Both the position numbers and the translations under genes were made by a program. The notes below the pieces were generated by a model. The model made no database searches and was not told the origin of the DNA. It saw nothing but the letters and a program-made list of their open reading frames with translations. This document shows positions 51,684 to 62,800 of a stretch of DNA of 64,000 bases, one piece after another. Each line of letters opens with the position of its first letter. The stretch's first letter is position 1. The DNA is taken from NCBI GenBank assembly GCA_963082875.1, contig OY720102.1:2232001-2296000 (forward strand). The letters run 5' to 3'. Source of the stretch: Corella eumyota. Taxonomy: Eukaryota; Chordata; Ascidiacea; Phlebobranchia; Corellidae.

Positions 51684-54166
51684 CAAGCTTTTTCTTTACT
51701 AGAACTTTACAGCTGTGATAACACCAATGGGGTTGTGTTATAGTTTTACTTCGAATGAAACAATTATTCAGAACGTTCCTGGCAGTGGGCATGGATTGGT
51801 TCTTTATCTGGATATTAATCAGGTAAAAAATTGACATTTTTAAAGATATCTTTTTAATTTATCAAGTATGGGTTTTAAGCAATTAAGATATTAACAATTA
51901 AGATATTGTCCAGAATCGTTAAAAAAATTCGCTCAAAATAAATGTCTCAAAAAATAAATTCTGTACAAAAAATCTGAACTTTAGATTGGATATAGTTCAC
52001 ACCCGATGTTTGGCTACCCTGGCGCTGGTGTAAAAGTTCACATTCACAGTCATTCCGAACCAGAACAAATTGAAAATTTTGGAATTTCCGTGCCAAGCGG
52101 TCACGCGGGCCATATCGTGATAACGAAAACCGAGGTGAGGTCATCATTTTTGTTTTGTTTTGGCTGGAACATTATTCATAATAAAAGTAACGAAAATATT
52201 TAATTTGTAATATTGTTACAGAAAAAAAAGGAATTTTGGGAAGCTTTTCTATTATTCCGAGTTGTTAAATTCGTTTTTAATAAGTTAAATTAAAATAATA
52301 TTGTCTACATACAATTGAATTAAAGCTAATTAGTCTCCAACGATTATGCCTAATCAGAAACAAATGTATTAATTTAATTTGTGTTATTTCTTATTTTAGA
52401 GAAACCTAATGTACAAACCCTGGGGAGTTTGTAACCAGAACCTCAAAAAACTATCAGTTCACCAACACTATAGTACGGCAGCTTGCATGAAAGAGTGCAG
52501 GTTTGAGAGCCAAGAAATTGTCAAAATAGAAATGATGTTGTTGTGCAGATGTAGAGACAAAAATAAGAGATAAAACAATATCAATATGACCGATATATTT
52601 AAAATAGGCCTTTATTTTTAGCTTTGCACACATTTTGTAATTAAGGTTTTAAAATACACTTATTGTACACTAACCTTTTCTTCCATGCAACCATACTAAC
52701 TTTGCACTTTTAAGTCTACGTTTTGCCTTGTACCAATACAGCGATGTGTATTTTACTTGTTTAATGGTTATATTTAAACATAAATGTCTGAGCCTTAACA
52801 TATATATGTTTACATTTGCAGAGCGAACTATATTGTAAACAAATGTGGATGTAAACCGTTTTGGTACCAACAATACTTACCCAAAGTGCCCGAATGCGGA
52901 GTCTGGAAGGTCCTTAACTGTTCTGGTGAAGCAGAAGGTATAAACAGATTGTATTTAACGTGTATTTTTCTGACGAAATATAAACATATCCAACTCCAAT
53001 AAATCAAATATCATCTATGCCTATTTCCCCCTTTAAACCCTTGACCTTTCCACGAAAAGTCTTCTTTATCATAAACTAGGTTATCTCGCCTAATCAAAGA
53101 AATCGTTTTAAGGAAATGCTTATGTATTTTTAATGACGCTTTTTTACCTACATATTGTAGCGCATTTCACGGAGAAGTACACGATGGAAAAGTGCATGTG
53201 CGAAGAGCCCTGTGCTTATATTAAATACGACCCTATGATAAGTTATTCAACCTTTCCCAGTATTGAAGTCGGAGAAATTTTATCATCAAATAATTACGTT
53301 GACGAACGTAAGATTTTAAAAATAAGTTAACCAAAAATGAAAATCGAAATGCATACTGTGCCGAAAGTATTTCTGTGTAAGCCTAACCAAGTATTGCGCT
53401 TAAAATATCAGTTTTATAATTTTACACACCGAATGCGTAACTTTCTGTACTACAATTAAACCTATATTACTATTTCAAGGCGATGCGGCTCTAATAACCA
53501 ACCATAACTACACAAGGGGAGATCCGGGATTCGAAAAACTTCAAGATTACCGAAACAACCACCTCATGTTGGATCTCTATTTCAATTCGTTGAGCTACAG
53601 TCGAATTACTCAATCCAAGTCCGTGTCTGAAGTCAGCTTAATGAGTAAGTTTTACTGTGCTAAAATTTAAGTGAAATTAAAGTTTATAAATATATTGCCT
53701 AAACTTAGACTTACTAGCTTCATCATTGAGTTATAAGCATTGCTAAAAACTTAAGCAGAAGGCCCAATTATTTACCTATGTATTGTATTATTAAGGTGAT
53801 ATGGGCGGCTTGCTGGGCTTATGGCTGGGCATCAGCTTCGTAACTTTGGTCGAATTTTTTCAACTTTTTTTCAACATTCTTAAACATACTGGAATGCAGA
53901 CCAACACAACAAGGGTAAGAGGAAGCATCGATGCGGAAAGAGGGGGCTCAGAAAGAAGGGATCCTATGACGTCAGATGATCAATGGGTGCGAAGAACATC
54001 GCAAGTCCAATTGTGTCGTGCTACATCAGGAAATGATTTGGGCCGGGTGACGTCAGATGAAGAAGAAAAAGTACGCAGATCCTCTCTGTTTCAAGTTACT
54101 AAACCAATGACAATTCAACCTCCGAGAAGGAAGAGTTTTATATCTAGAAGTCGAACGAAAAAATAA
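50321..54166 (+). CDS. ASIC: Acid-sensing ion channel-type (DEG/ENaC) subunit
   Basis: Eleven exons join in phase: 50321-50415, 50571-50732, 50909-50986, 51364-51532, 51703-51822, 51985-52134, 52400-52500, 52822-52937, 53161-53307, 53480-53644 and 53796-54166, giving 557 residues. Features in order: the gating His-Gly motif (TCHGL), TM1 ([18 protein letters not shown]), [11 protein letters not shown] after TM1, the Cys-rich extracellular domain ([35 protein letters not shown]), and TM2 with the GIS selectivity triplet ([16 protein letters not shown]; vertebrate ASICs have GAS). DEG/ENaC channels are trimeric sodium-selective channels of the plasma membrane; proton gating is inferred from family resemblance. 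The cytoplasmic tail has basophilic kinase-type sites RRTS, RRSS and RRKS. It runs convergently with SPDL1. Confidence 0.9.
51650..51676. repeat. (TA)n microsatellite in an ASIC intron
   Basis: About 13 TA units in the intron before exon 51703-51822. Confidence 0.9.
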
Positions 54167-54553
54167 AGAAAATTTAAAGAGTTTTTTGACTTGAAATCGA
54201 ATCTCTATTTTTTCGCTATTGACTTTTTTATTGCTTTTGTGGATTCAAACCTCATAAAATATTTAAAAAACGAATCCCAAGTTTCTGTAACTTAAGAGTA
54301 GGTACAAGTTCTTTTAATTCAAGTTGCAAATAGCACACAAGAACTTCTAACCTTTATTTACCTTTAACAAGCTATTTCCTTTAACATTGCACTATTTGTC
54401 CTTTACCCAAAATACTTGTATATTTGAGTAAGCAAAGTGTAATGGGAGTATACTGTACATGTTATTTTATAATAAAAAATACATTCAATTACAAATTTGA
54501 TAAAAAATTGACGCCAAGTCAGTCACGTGACTCCAACGCAGCGTAAAATGACG
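54167..54553. other. Convergent region between ASIC and SPDL1
   Basis: 387 bp of 3' UTR sequence for both genes, with an E-box-like CACGTG (54524-54529) and a TGACGTCA palindrome overlapping the SPDL1 stop. No other gene. Confidence 0.4.
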
Positions 54554-57500
54554 TCACTGCTGCTTACAATCAGCTATTTTCTCCTCGACGTCAACGGCCT
54601 TCGATGACGTCATGTTTTTCGAAGACGTCACCGATTTAATTTTGTCTGTAGGGCAGTAAGGAGAAGTTTTTAAATTAAAACAAAAAGTTAACAAGAAAAT
54701 ATAAAATGTAAATTAATTGGAAATATTAATACCTGTTGAAATGTTAGAATTGTTGTCAATCATTTTTTCGTTTTCTTTCGTCTCAGTTTGTAAAGTACTA
54801 TCAGTATTATTAACTACTACTGCTACAAACAGAATAGTAAAAACAGGGTTAATATTCTACAATTATTATTTATATTAAAACAAAAAGTAGTTACATTATT
54901 TAAAATTGAAAAAATTGGCTTTACATATAGTTACTGATATTTTCCCATGTAGTAAATTAAAAAGAACTACCAGTAAAGCTGTATTTAGGCAAACCAAGGT
55001 TAAAATTAGATAAAAAATAATTAGCATACCTCCATCTGTTGAAGTGAAACAATTATCTCCCGTTTTATTAGTTTCAGTTTGTAAGGTACCATCAAGGTTG
55101 AAAACTATTTTCTCTCTTTTTCCTGTTATCATATTTTCACCTGCTCCAACTTGTATAAAAAATAGTTATAAATGTGTTGGGTATGCACCATTTTTTTTGT
55201 ATATATCTTTATCCTTGATGCGGGAAGGTCGAATGCGCGACTTAAACATGAAGTAACATCAGTTACCCCAACCCAGTCTCAAGTTGTCTGTGGCAGTTTG
55301 GGATATTATAGATTATAATTGACTGATAATTATACTGCTGATTAAGTGCTGGCTTAGCAGGAGTTCATACCGTTTATAGTGCCTTACTCAAGGGTGCTAC
55401 AGCATGAGCCCACGACCTCATGGTGGTGTAGCAAGTGTTTTTACCACTATACCACGCTGCCAGTGTTTTGATAACAAAATAAAATAATAAATCCAAAGAC
55501 TTACTCTTATCACCACATAACATTTTTAATCTTGCAAGCTCTAAGTTGGTTTTAATTTTCTCAGCTTTTAAGGAATCTCGTTCTTGTTTGATTTTATACA
55601 AATCTCTCTCATATTCTGATATCTTAAACGACTCGAACAGAAGTTCCGATTTACTTTTCTTCAGCTGGCTTTCCATTTTTGAAATTGATTCACTGAAATG
55701 GTAAACACGAAACTTTATTGTATAGCACCAACACATAAGAGGTAACACTATAATCTGTGTCAATTTTAAAGCGATTTTTTTTTATTGTTGGTCTAATTTC
55801 AATATCCCATGCATGTTTACATCATACATACTCTTTCTTAGTGATTATAGTTTCAAGAAAGTTCACAAAGTTAGGATCAGAATCATTTTGCTCTTTGAGC
55901 ATCTTGGTGTACTTCTCCTCACTTTTAACAAGCTTTGAAAATAAATCACAAAAAGTTAATATTTTTAAAAACGAAGTGATAAAAGGAATAAAAGAAAAAT
56001 CAAATAAAAGTTAGAATTGATTGGCAGCATTGTGTAGTGGTAAGAACACTTGCTGCACCACCATCAGGTCATGGGTTCAATCCCCACTGCTATCATGCTG
56101 TAGCACCCTTGAGTAAGGTGCTATAAACGGTACGAACTCCTGCTTAGCCAGCACTTAATCAGCAGCATAATTACCGGGCAATTAAAATCTATAATATCCC
56201 AAACTGCCACAGGCAACTCGAGACTGGGTCGGAGTAACTAATGTTACTCTATGTTTAAGTTGCGCATTTGACTTCCCCACATCGAGGATAAAGATATATA
56301 CAAAAAAATTGTCAAAAGTTTCGTGGCTAGAATATTCACCCATAGTTGATACGTTAACCCAAATAGGCCTAAAACTTTATAAAGAAAACTAGGTACTATA
56401 TTAAAGTTGCAACGAAAGTATTTTACTTGTTGCTGAAGTTGTGAAATTTTTGAAACATTTTCCTTTGCACTTTTTCTTTCTTCACTCAATGTTTTTCTTA
56501 GTTCGTTGATGTGATGTTTATCGGTTTGGCTTCCCTGGTTGGTCATTAACCGAACTATTTGGCCCTATGTAAAGAAGGGGTAGAATCTGATTAAGCTGCA
56601 TGTTTAATGAACCGACAGCGTGGTGTAGTGGTAAGAACACTTGCTACACCACATATGAGGTCGTGGGTTCAATCCCCACTGATCTCATGCTGTAGCGCCC
56701 TTGAGTAAGGCGCTATAAACGGTATAAACTCCTGCTGAGCCAGCACTTGATCAGTAGTATAATTATTGGGCAATTATAATCTATAATATCCCAAACTGCC
56801 ACAAGCAACTTGAGACTGGGTCGAAGTTACTGATGTATATGTTTAAGTCGTTTAAGTCGCGCATTCGATATGTTTAAGTCGTTAAGGTCGCGCACTCTAT
56901 GTTTAAGTCGCGCATTCGACTTTCCCACATCGAGGATAAAGATATATACAAAAAACAAAGGGGTGAAATCCGAGTAAACTGCGTTTTTAAATAAGGGCTT
57001 AAAACAGTGTAAAAAATTAGGTTTTAAACAACCAACAGAAGCTATAACAAGCTATAACAAAATGTTTAATCTAAAAATCATTTATAAATTCTTTATTATT
57101 TTTTAGCAATTTTTACAAAATGTAAACCTTCAGTTGAAGAGTGTATTCCACCTGTTGTTGGAATTTCTTGTCTGCACCTTTAAGCTTGGTTTGAGCACTT
57201 AACAAATAAGTACAATTAAAATACTTTAAGCGTTGGGCACAAAAAAAATTATCATAAAAAATTGTGATTGTTTTATTATACCTGATTAATTGTCTCTGTA
57301 TTTCTACTCTCTTGTCGTCGACTTCTGCAAATAGGGAATTTCCCCTTCTGTTGGGATCTTGTGAGGAAAATTTCAAGGCTTCAATTTCAATTTCCAACTC
57401 TAGTTTCTGCTGCTTGACTTGCTTAAATAGGATGAAAATATATTAAACATTCATAGGAAAAGCAACATCTATGTAATAATTAGCTACACAAAACAAGTTG

Positions 57501-59289
57501 ATATAAGTTAGTGGCAAAAAGTTAAAATACTTACTTCAAGCTGGCTATAATGTGAAGATAAATCTTTTTGGAAGTGTTTGTTATCTGACTCTAACTCTTC
57601 CTTTACTCTATGTAATGAATTCATCTAAATACAAAATCGCATTCATCACATAAGACCTCACATCTAATAAGTGCTTCCATGTTATAGCAACATTGAATAA
57701 TGCATTATATTTAGAATAAGCTTCTGCCATGTTCAAAGCCAACTTTATTTATATGGCAATATAATCAACAACATAACAGACTACCAAAGGAAACTTGAGA
57801 CTAGATCAAAAAAACAAAGGTTACTCTATGTATAGGTTATAATGTTGACCTTTTAACATCAAGGATTAAGAAAAAATCTACAAAAACAAACTAAATAATA
57901 CCTCTAAATGAAGCTGATCAATCTCAATTTGTTGAGAATCACAAACTGTTTGAAATTCTTCAATTTTCTTTATTAATTCCTTATTTTCTGTTGCTGTTTC
58001 AGATTCTTCAGGCCGGCAAACTGACTCACTAAATAAAATCAATAAATTTTAAACGTTTCTGTGGATAAGGAATAAACAAGTTTTGATTAATATTAAAAGA
58101 ACTTACTTATTTAATTTAGGAGACTTTTGTTGATTATTTTCAAGCTGAGAAATTCTCAGTTTAAGTTCAGTAATTTCATTATTTTGTTGTTCAAATAAAA
58201 TCTCCTTCGAGTTTACGAGGCTCAGCAAGTCATCATTCTTTAAAAAATAAAATTTATTATATGCTTTACAATCTAAATAATATATAAAATAAATTATCGA
58301 ATATTTAACCCTGTTTTTTAGTTGTCTTATTTCCTTGCAATGTTTTCTTTCAATTTCGATAATATTTTGCTCATGTTCAAATGTTAAACCATTCGTTTCT
58401 TCCTTGAGGGCAGTTTCGTAACGGTGTTCGGATTTTTGATAAATCTGTAAAAATTTTAAAGTGGGCCTGTAAAAATAACTATAGGCTACCAAAATCAATA
58501 CTTTCATGAAGAATTTTCCTAAACAGCTGTGCTTTTTAAATTATTGTAGATAAATTCAACAAAGCATGATTCAAAATAGTTTTAATATTTGGCCTTATTT
58601 TTTTTTTTTTGTATATATCTTTATTCTTGATGTGGGAAAGTCGAATGCGCGAACTAAACATAGAGTAACATCACTTACTCCGATCCAGTCTCAAGTTGCC
58701 TGTAGCAGTTTGGGATAACATAGATTATAATTGCCCGGTAATTATGCTGCCGATTAAGTGCTGGCTCAGCAGAAGTTTATACCGTTTATAGCGCCTTACT
58801 CAAGGGCGCTACAGCATAAGAGCAGTGGGGATTGAACCCACGGCCTCGTGTGTGGTGTAGCAAGTGTTCTTACCACTACACCACGCTGCCGGTTTATTAT
58901 TGAAAACAAACAGACAAATATGTTGATCTTATCTGCTTATTGGCTTAAATAAATGTTCTTTAAATATACCTCTAGTTTCATCTGAAGAGAATGTTTTTCT
59001 TGTTCAAGTTTCTCAATTTTTCTCTCAGAGTCAGCATTTGAATCATGTAGAAGCTTTTCAAATTGAGTGGTTGTGTTTTCAAAAAAACTTTGTTCTTAAT
59101 AAATACGGACGTTTTTAATTAAAAATGGACAAATTCAATGGCTCTTACTATATGATAATATTTCTTACCATTGTTGTTTTCTGTTTCTTCCAGTAAGTTT
59201 AAAGTAAAACTATTTTCGATAGCATTAAAACCTAAAAGTTCGTCTTTTAAACTTTTTTCATTTCTTTCCACCTCTTGCAAAGTATCCAT
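54554..59289 (-). CDS. SPDL1: Spindly (SPDL1/CCDC99), kinetochore dynein adaptor
   Basis: About 14 small exons encode a long coiled-coil protein starting at the ATG 59287-59289 (MDTLQEVERNEKSLKDELLG). Exons lie at about 59.17-59.29, 58.97-59.09, 58.31-58.45, 58.11-58.24, 57.90-58.03, 57.54-57.62, 57.28-57.42, 57.12-57.19, 56.43-56.57, 55.83-55.93, 55.50-55.69, 55.03-55.15, 54.73-54.82 and 54.55-54.64 kb. Exon 57.28-57.42 has RRGNSLFAEVDDKRVEIQRQ, nearly the vertebrate Spindly box (RGNSLFAEVEDRR). GSQTD follows at the vertebrate position of GSQTE. The protein ends ADCKQQ: CKQQ is a CaaX box, as in human Spindly (CPQQ), whose farnesylation aids kinetochore targeting. Spindly links the RZZ complex to dynein-dynactin in mitosis. 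Four introns carry SINEs. The region after the coiled coils is shorter than in vertebrates. Confidence 0.87.
55191..55462 (-). mobile_element. tRNA-derived SINE (copy S4) in an SPDL1 intron
   Basis: Near full length, antisense to the plus strand: A-run, tail (ATATCTTTATCCTTGATG), body, B-box region and head ending CCACGCTGCC. A short deletion shortens the B-box region. Confidence 0.85.
56022..56309 (+). mobile_element. tRNA-derived SINE (copy S5) in an SPDL1 intron
   Basis: Near full length: TGGCAGCATTGTGTAGTGG, GGGTTCAATCCCCACTGC, GCACCCTTGAGTAAGGTGC, CTATAATATCCCAAACTGCC and tail GAGGATAAAGATATATAC with an A-run. Confidence 0.88.
56612..56956 (+). mobile_element. tRNA-derived SINE (copy S6) with a reiterated tail, SPDL1 intron
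   Basis: Full-length copy, 300 bp downstream of S5 in the same orientation. The tail segment TATGTTTAAGTCG plus GCGCATTCGA is repeated about three times (56838-56930), which makes this copy longer than the others. Confidence 0.88.
57788..57886 (+). mobile_element. Degenerate SINE tail (S11), SPDL1 intron
   Basis: Only the 3' part is recognisable: AACTTGAGACTAGATC, GTTACTCTATGTATAGG and ACATCAAGGATTAAG before an A-rich end. Confidence 0.5.
58599..58893 (-). mobile_element. tRNA-derived SINE (copy S7) in an SPDL1 intron
   Basis: Near full length, antisense to the plus strand, with a long A-run at its 3' end (T-run at 58599-58610) and the head ending CCACGCTGCCGG at 58893. One of the least diverged copies, so probably young. 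Confidence 0.88.
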
Positions 59290-59830
59290 TGTGTAAAATC
59301 TTGTTTTTTGCTTTAAATATAGTATTCTAGATAGTTTAGCACTTCTTGGTTTGCACAAATAAACGATTTACTTCTAATTTAAATGACGAAACTCTAAATT
59401 TAAAAAGTTCTGTAAAAATATTTTGTTTTTGGCGCGTCAATGTATTTAAACAAAAGTTGTCATGTTATATGTCCATAAAGTCATAAGCCTTATTTTGCAA
59501 GTTTATCCTTAATTATAGATGCGCCTAATATTTGTTAGAAAGTAGATCTATAGACATTAAGTAACAAAAATACTTTTTGAGTATTTATTGAACAGAAATG
59601 AACATAACTTTACGGCAGAACATGGCAAAACACCGCGATTCTTAGCACCTTCTAGTACTTAGCTTTACATTACCCAAGAATTGATTAATATCATGATTAT
59701 ATACAGGTGAAAGAAAAGAAAAAATTTAAGAAAAAAGAACACATTTAAACAAATAAGATCAAAATCTTGGTGATGAAGAAATCCTTCGTTTTTTTTTACA
59801 GAAACATTGCAGTTCAATTATTTCAATTTC
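59290..59830. promoter_or_regulatory. SPDL1 upstream region and PARP1 3' flank
   Basis: 540 bp between two minus-strand genes. It must contain the SPDL1 promoter. Nothing specific is recognised. Confidence 0.4.
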
Positions 59831-62800
59831 TTACCACAGAGACTTGTAATTAAACTTGTACTTCACCAAATACTTTAAATTAACTTGTGCAACATCATAA
59901 ACGATATACTCATTATACAGAAGTGAAGTGTAATCATCATGCTTTGAAAGGTCACTAGAAACACCTTTACCCATAGGGACTTTAATGCCCTCATTAAGTG
60001 TAATGTGGGTATCCGATGATGGCTCTGTTTTACCTATACCCTTAACACTATGCTTGCCTTTTGGTAGTTTACGAATGTATTTAGCATCAGTAAGCTCACA
60101 CCTTAATAAAAGTAATAAAAATAAATTATTTTTATAAACCTAAGGTAATAAATCTAACCTATTTAAATATTTATAAATATTGGCAAATAAGACAAAATCA
60201 AGTCAATAATATCTCAAACTACTTAAAATTGAGCTAAAACACAATAGCTACCCAACTTTAAGACTGCAAAAAAACAAAATGGCTACCCTATTTTAAGAAT
60301 GCTGGCTATTTTTTACATTAGGGGTAAATAAAGAATAAATAACTGCAAAACATCTAGTTTTAACTTACATATTTCCTAGTGCTACATCTGCCAACAACAA
60401 TAATCCATCAGGATTGAGATTTGAGGTTCCACAATAATTTGCACTTTTTGAGACCATGTCAGCAAAATATAAACCTTTACCAAACATGTAACCTGTCTGT
60501 ACAAGAAAACAATAAATTTAAAAATATAAATAGATAAAATATAAGAAGCCAATCAAAATTTTGCAAAACTTTCAGCAAGTTTATTAATAAAGCAGGCTTG
60601 TTTGTTTATTTTCTAAAAATTCATTTCACATTCTTAAAAATTCAAATTTTTGTTAAAAAATTCTAAAACCAACCACAGGGGCCTCTTTAGGAGCAATTCG
60701 AAGACCTTTTGATAAGATCCCAGCATAGTTTGTTGTCCTTGATCCATGCCATAATAGTTGTCTGTTGGGTAGATTTTGAAATGGTCGAAATCTTGATTTT
60801 TCTCCTAGAAAGTTGAAATTCAGATATAAACATTACTTGGTTGAATACCATAAATAATACGCCGGCAGCGTGGTGTAGTGGTAAGAACTCTTGCTACACC
60901 ACACATCATTATATAAAAGCTCACCACTTCTGTTAATCTTAAATAGTTGATCAATGGAAAGAGTATATTGGTCGTGTGTTGAAGCATGAGTGAGCTGGGT
61001 ATACTTCTCAACCATCTTATATTCATCACTGCCTTCACTTACAGACTAGAATAGAGAAAAATTATAAAACGAAAGAAAATATAAGCTCCACAATTAATCC
61101 AAAAAGTGTATATATATCACCAGGTAATTTTAATACTTAACAGCAGGAAACTTGCATAATGTAGATGTCGAAATCAAATTTATCGCATGGTAATAGTTGA
61201 TATTTTAGAACTAAAATTGGCATAAATTGAAAGTGATTTTACCTGTATGTCACAGTTAAGTTTATTGTAGTTAGAATCAAGTGGATCCTCTTCATCTTGG
61301 GAGTTTTCAGTTTTCTCCACTTTCATAAGATTGTAAGCTACTTCGATGTCCATAAGATTATCCAACATTTCAACCTAAGATTATTCAAAAAATTAAAAAG
61401 TTTTAAAAAGTAGCATATATTGTAAAACACAAATAAATATGTCAAATTTTAAAGTATTTTAAATCAAGTTATTAATCTTACTACCTGACATTTACCTTGT
61501 CTTATAAGAACATTGTAATTTAAATACTAAACCATACAAACCTTTGTTTTAATCCTGTCAGAATTATCCAACAAAGGGGGTTGATGAACCCCGTAATCAT
61601 GGGGTATAAGGGTGTAAAACCTGTTCGAACAATCTAGAATTCTACCCCCGCTTGTTTCACCATTTGCTATTAACTAAAAAAGTTACAAGTGTTTATTTGC
61701 AAATCCCTTTAAAGAGTAAGTTGTAAAGAATATATTATTTATAAGATCAGTTAACTCTATTTTATCTAATAGCCTATATATATTTTTTGTAAATGTACAA
61801 ATTCATATTTTATCAAACAAACAAATTACTAAAATGCGAATAAATAATATTAACCTACCTCACTAGCTTCAGTCAAGACAGAGTAGGCTGACTGCATTTG
61901 TCTTTTACTTAACTTTCCGAGTGGCATTTTATTTAAGTCAATCTGTAAACAAAAAAATGATAAAATTGAAATTTATATTGCATATTAAATAAAGTCCTAA
62001 GTGTACTTAAATTATGAGATATTTATACATTTATTTCATTTTAATATTACTTCGAATTCCATCATTGCTTTTTTCATGCTCTCAATATCGAAAATCATTT
62101 TAATTAATTCTTGCACGGGAACTTCAAGTTTTGAGTTTGAACCAGCGTCATTTAATGTCTGAATCTTATAAGTTATAAAACAAAATTAAAATGTTTAAGA
62201 TCAGAAGTTGCACATTGAACAGATACCTTGCCAAAATTACTGTATTCGTCTACACTCCTTAAAACTTCCATAATAAGATTTCTTTTTTACTTGTTTTATC
62301 TTTTAATTTATAAACTTAAAATAGCTAGAAAGTTTACTTTATTTTCATCATCTTCTCCATAATCAATATCAAGTGGATAGAATTTGCGGGGTTTCTTCTC
62401 GAAGAATGCACATCCAAATTCATTACCTTTAACATAATAACAAATAAATTTATTCTATTTTTACTATGGTATATATCTGAACTAACAAACAGAATTGTTT
62501 TACCTAAGAAAATCTCTATATATATATGTATTTAAACTTGAAAATATGCTTTTCTACTTGAAAAAATTCCACAAAAAAGGCATAGGTAAAAAAATTTGTT
62601 GTATATTATACATTTTTAATCTTTTGCAAACATGTTAATATAATAAAATGCACCAACAAACCCGTTTTCTCAGCATAAACTACATGAAACATGTCTAAAG
62701 CTGAACTTAGCGACCGAAAATCTTCAAGTTTTGTTCCCCCGATAGTTGTACCAACTCTGCCCCATGATCGGAATATAGTCCAACTAACATTCAATAATTA

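Noticed and set aside
56022-56110. Possible tRNA gene (A and B boxes)
   Set aside because: Part of a dispersed SINE head; no intact cloverleaf with acceptor stem, and many diverged copies exist.
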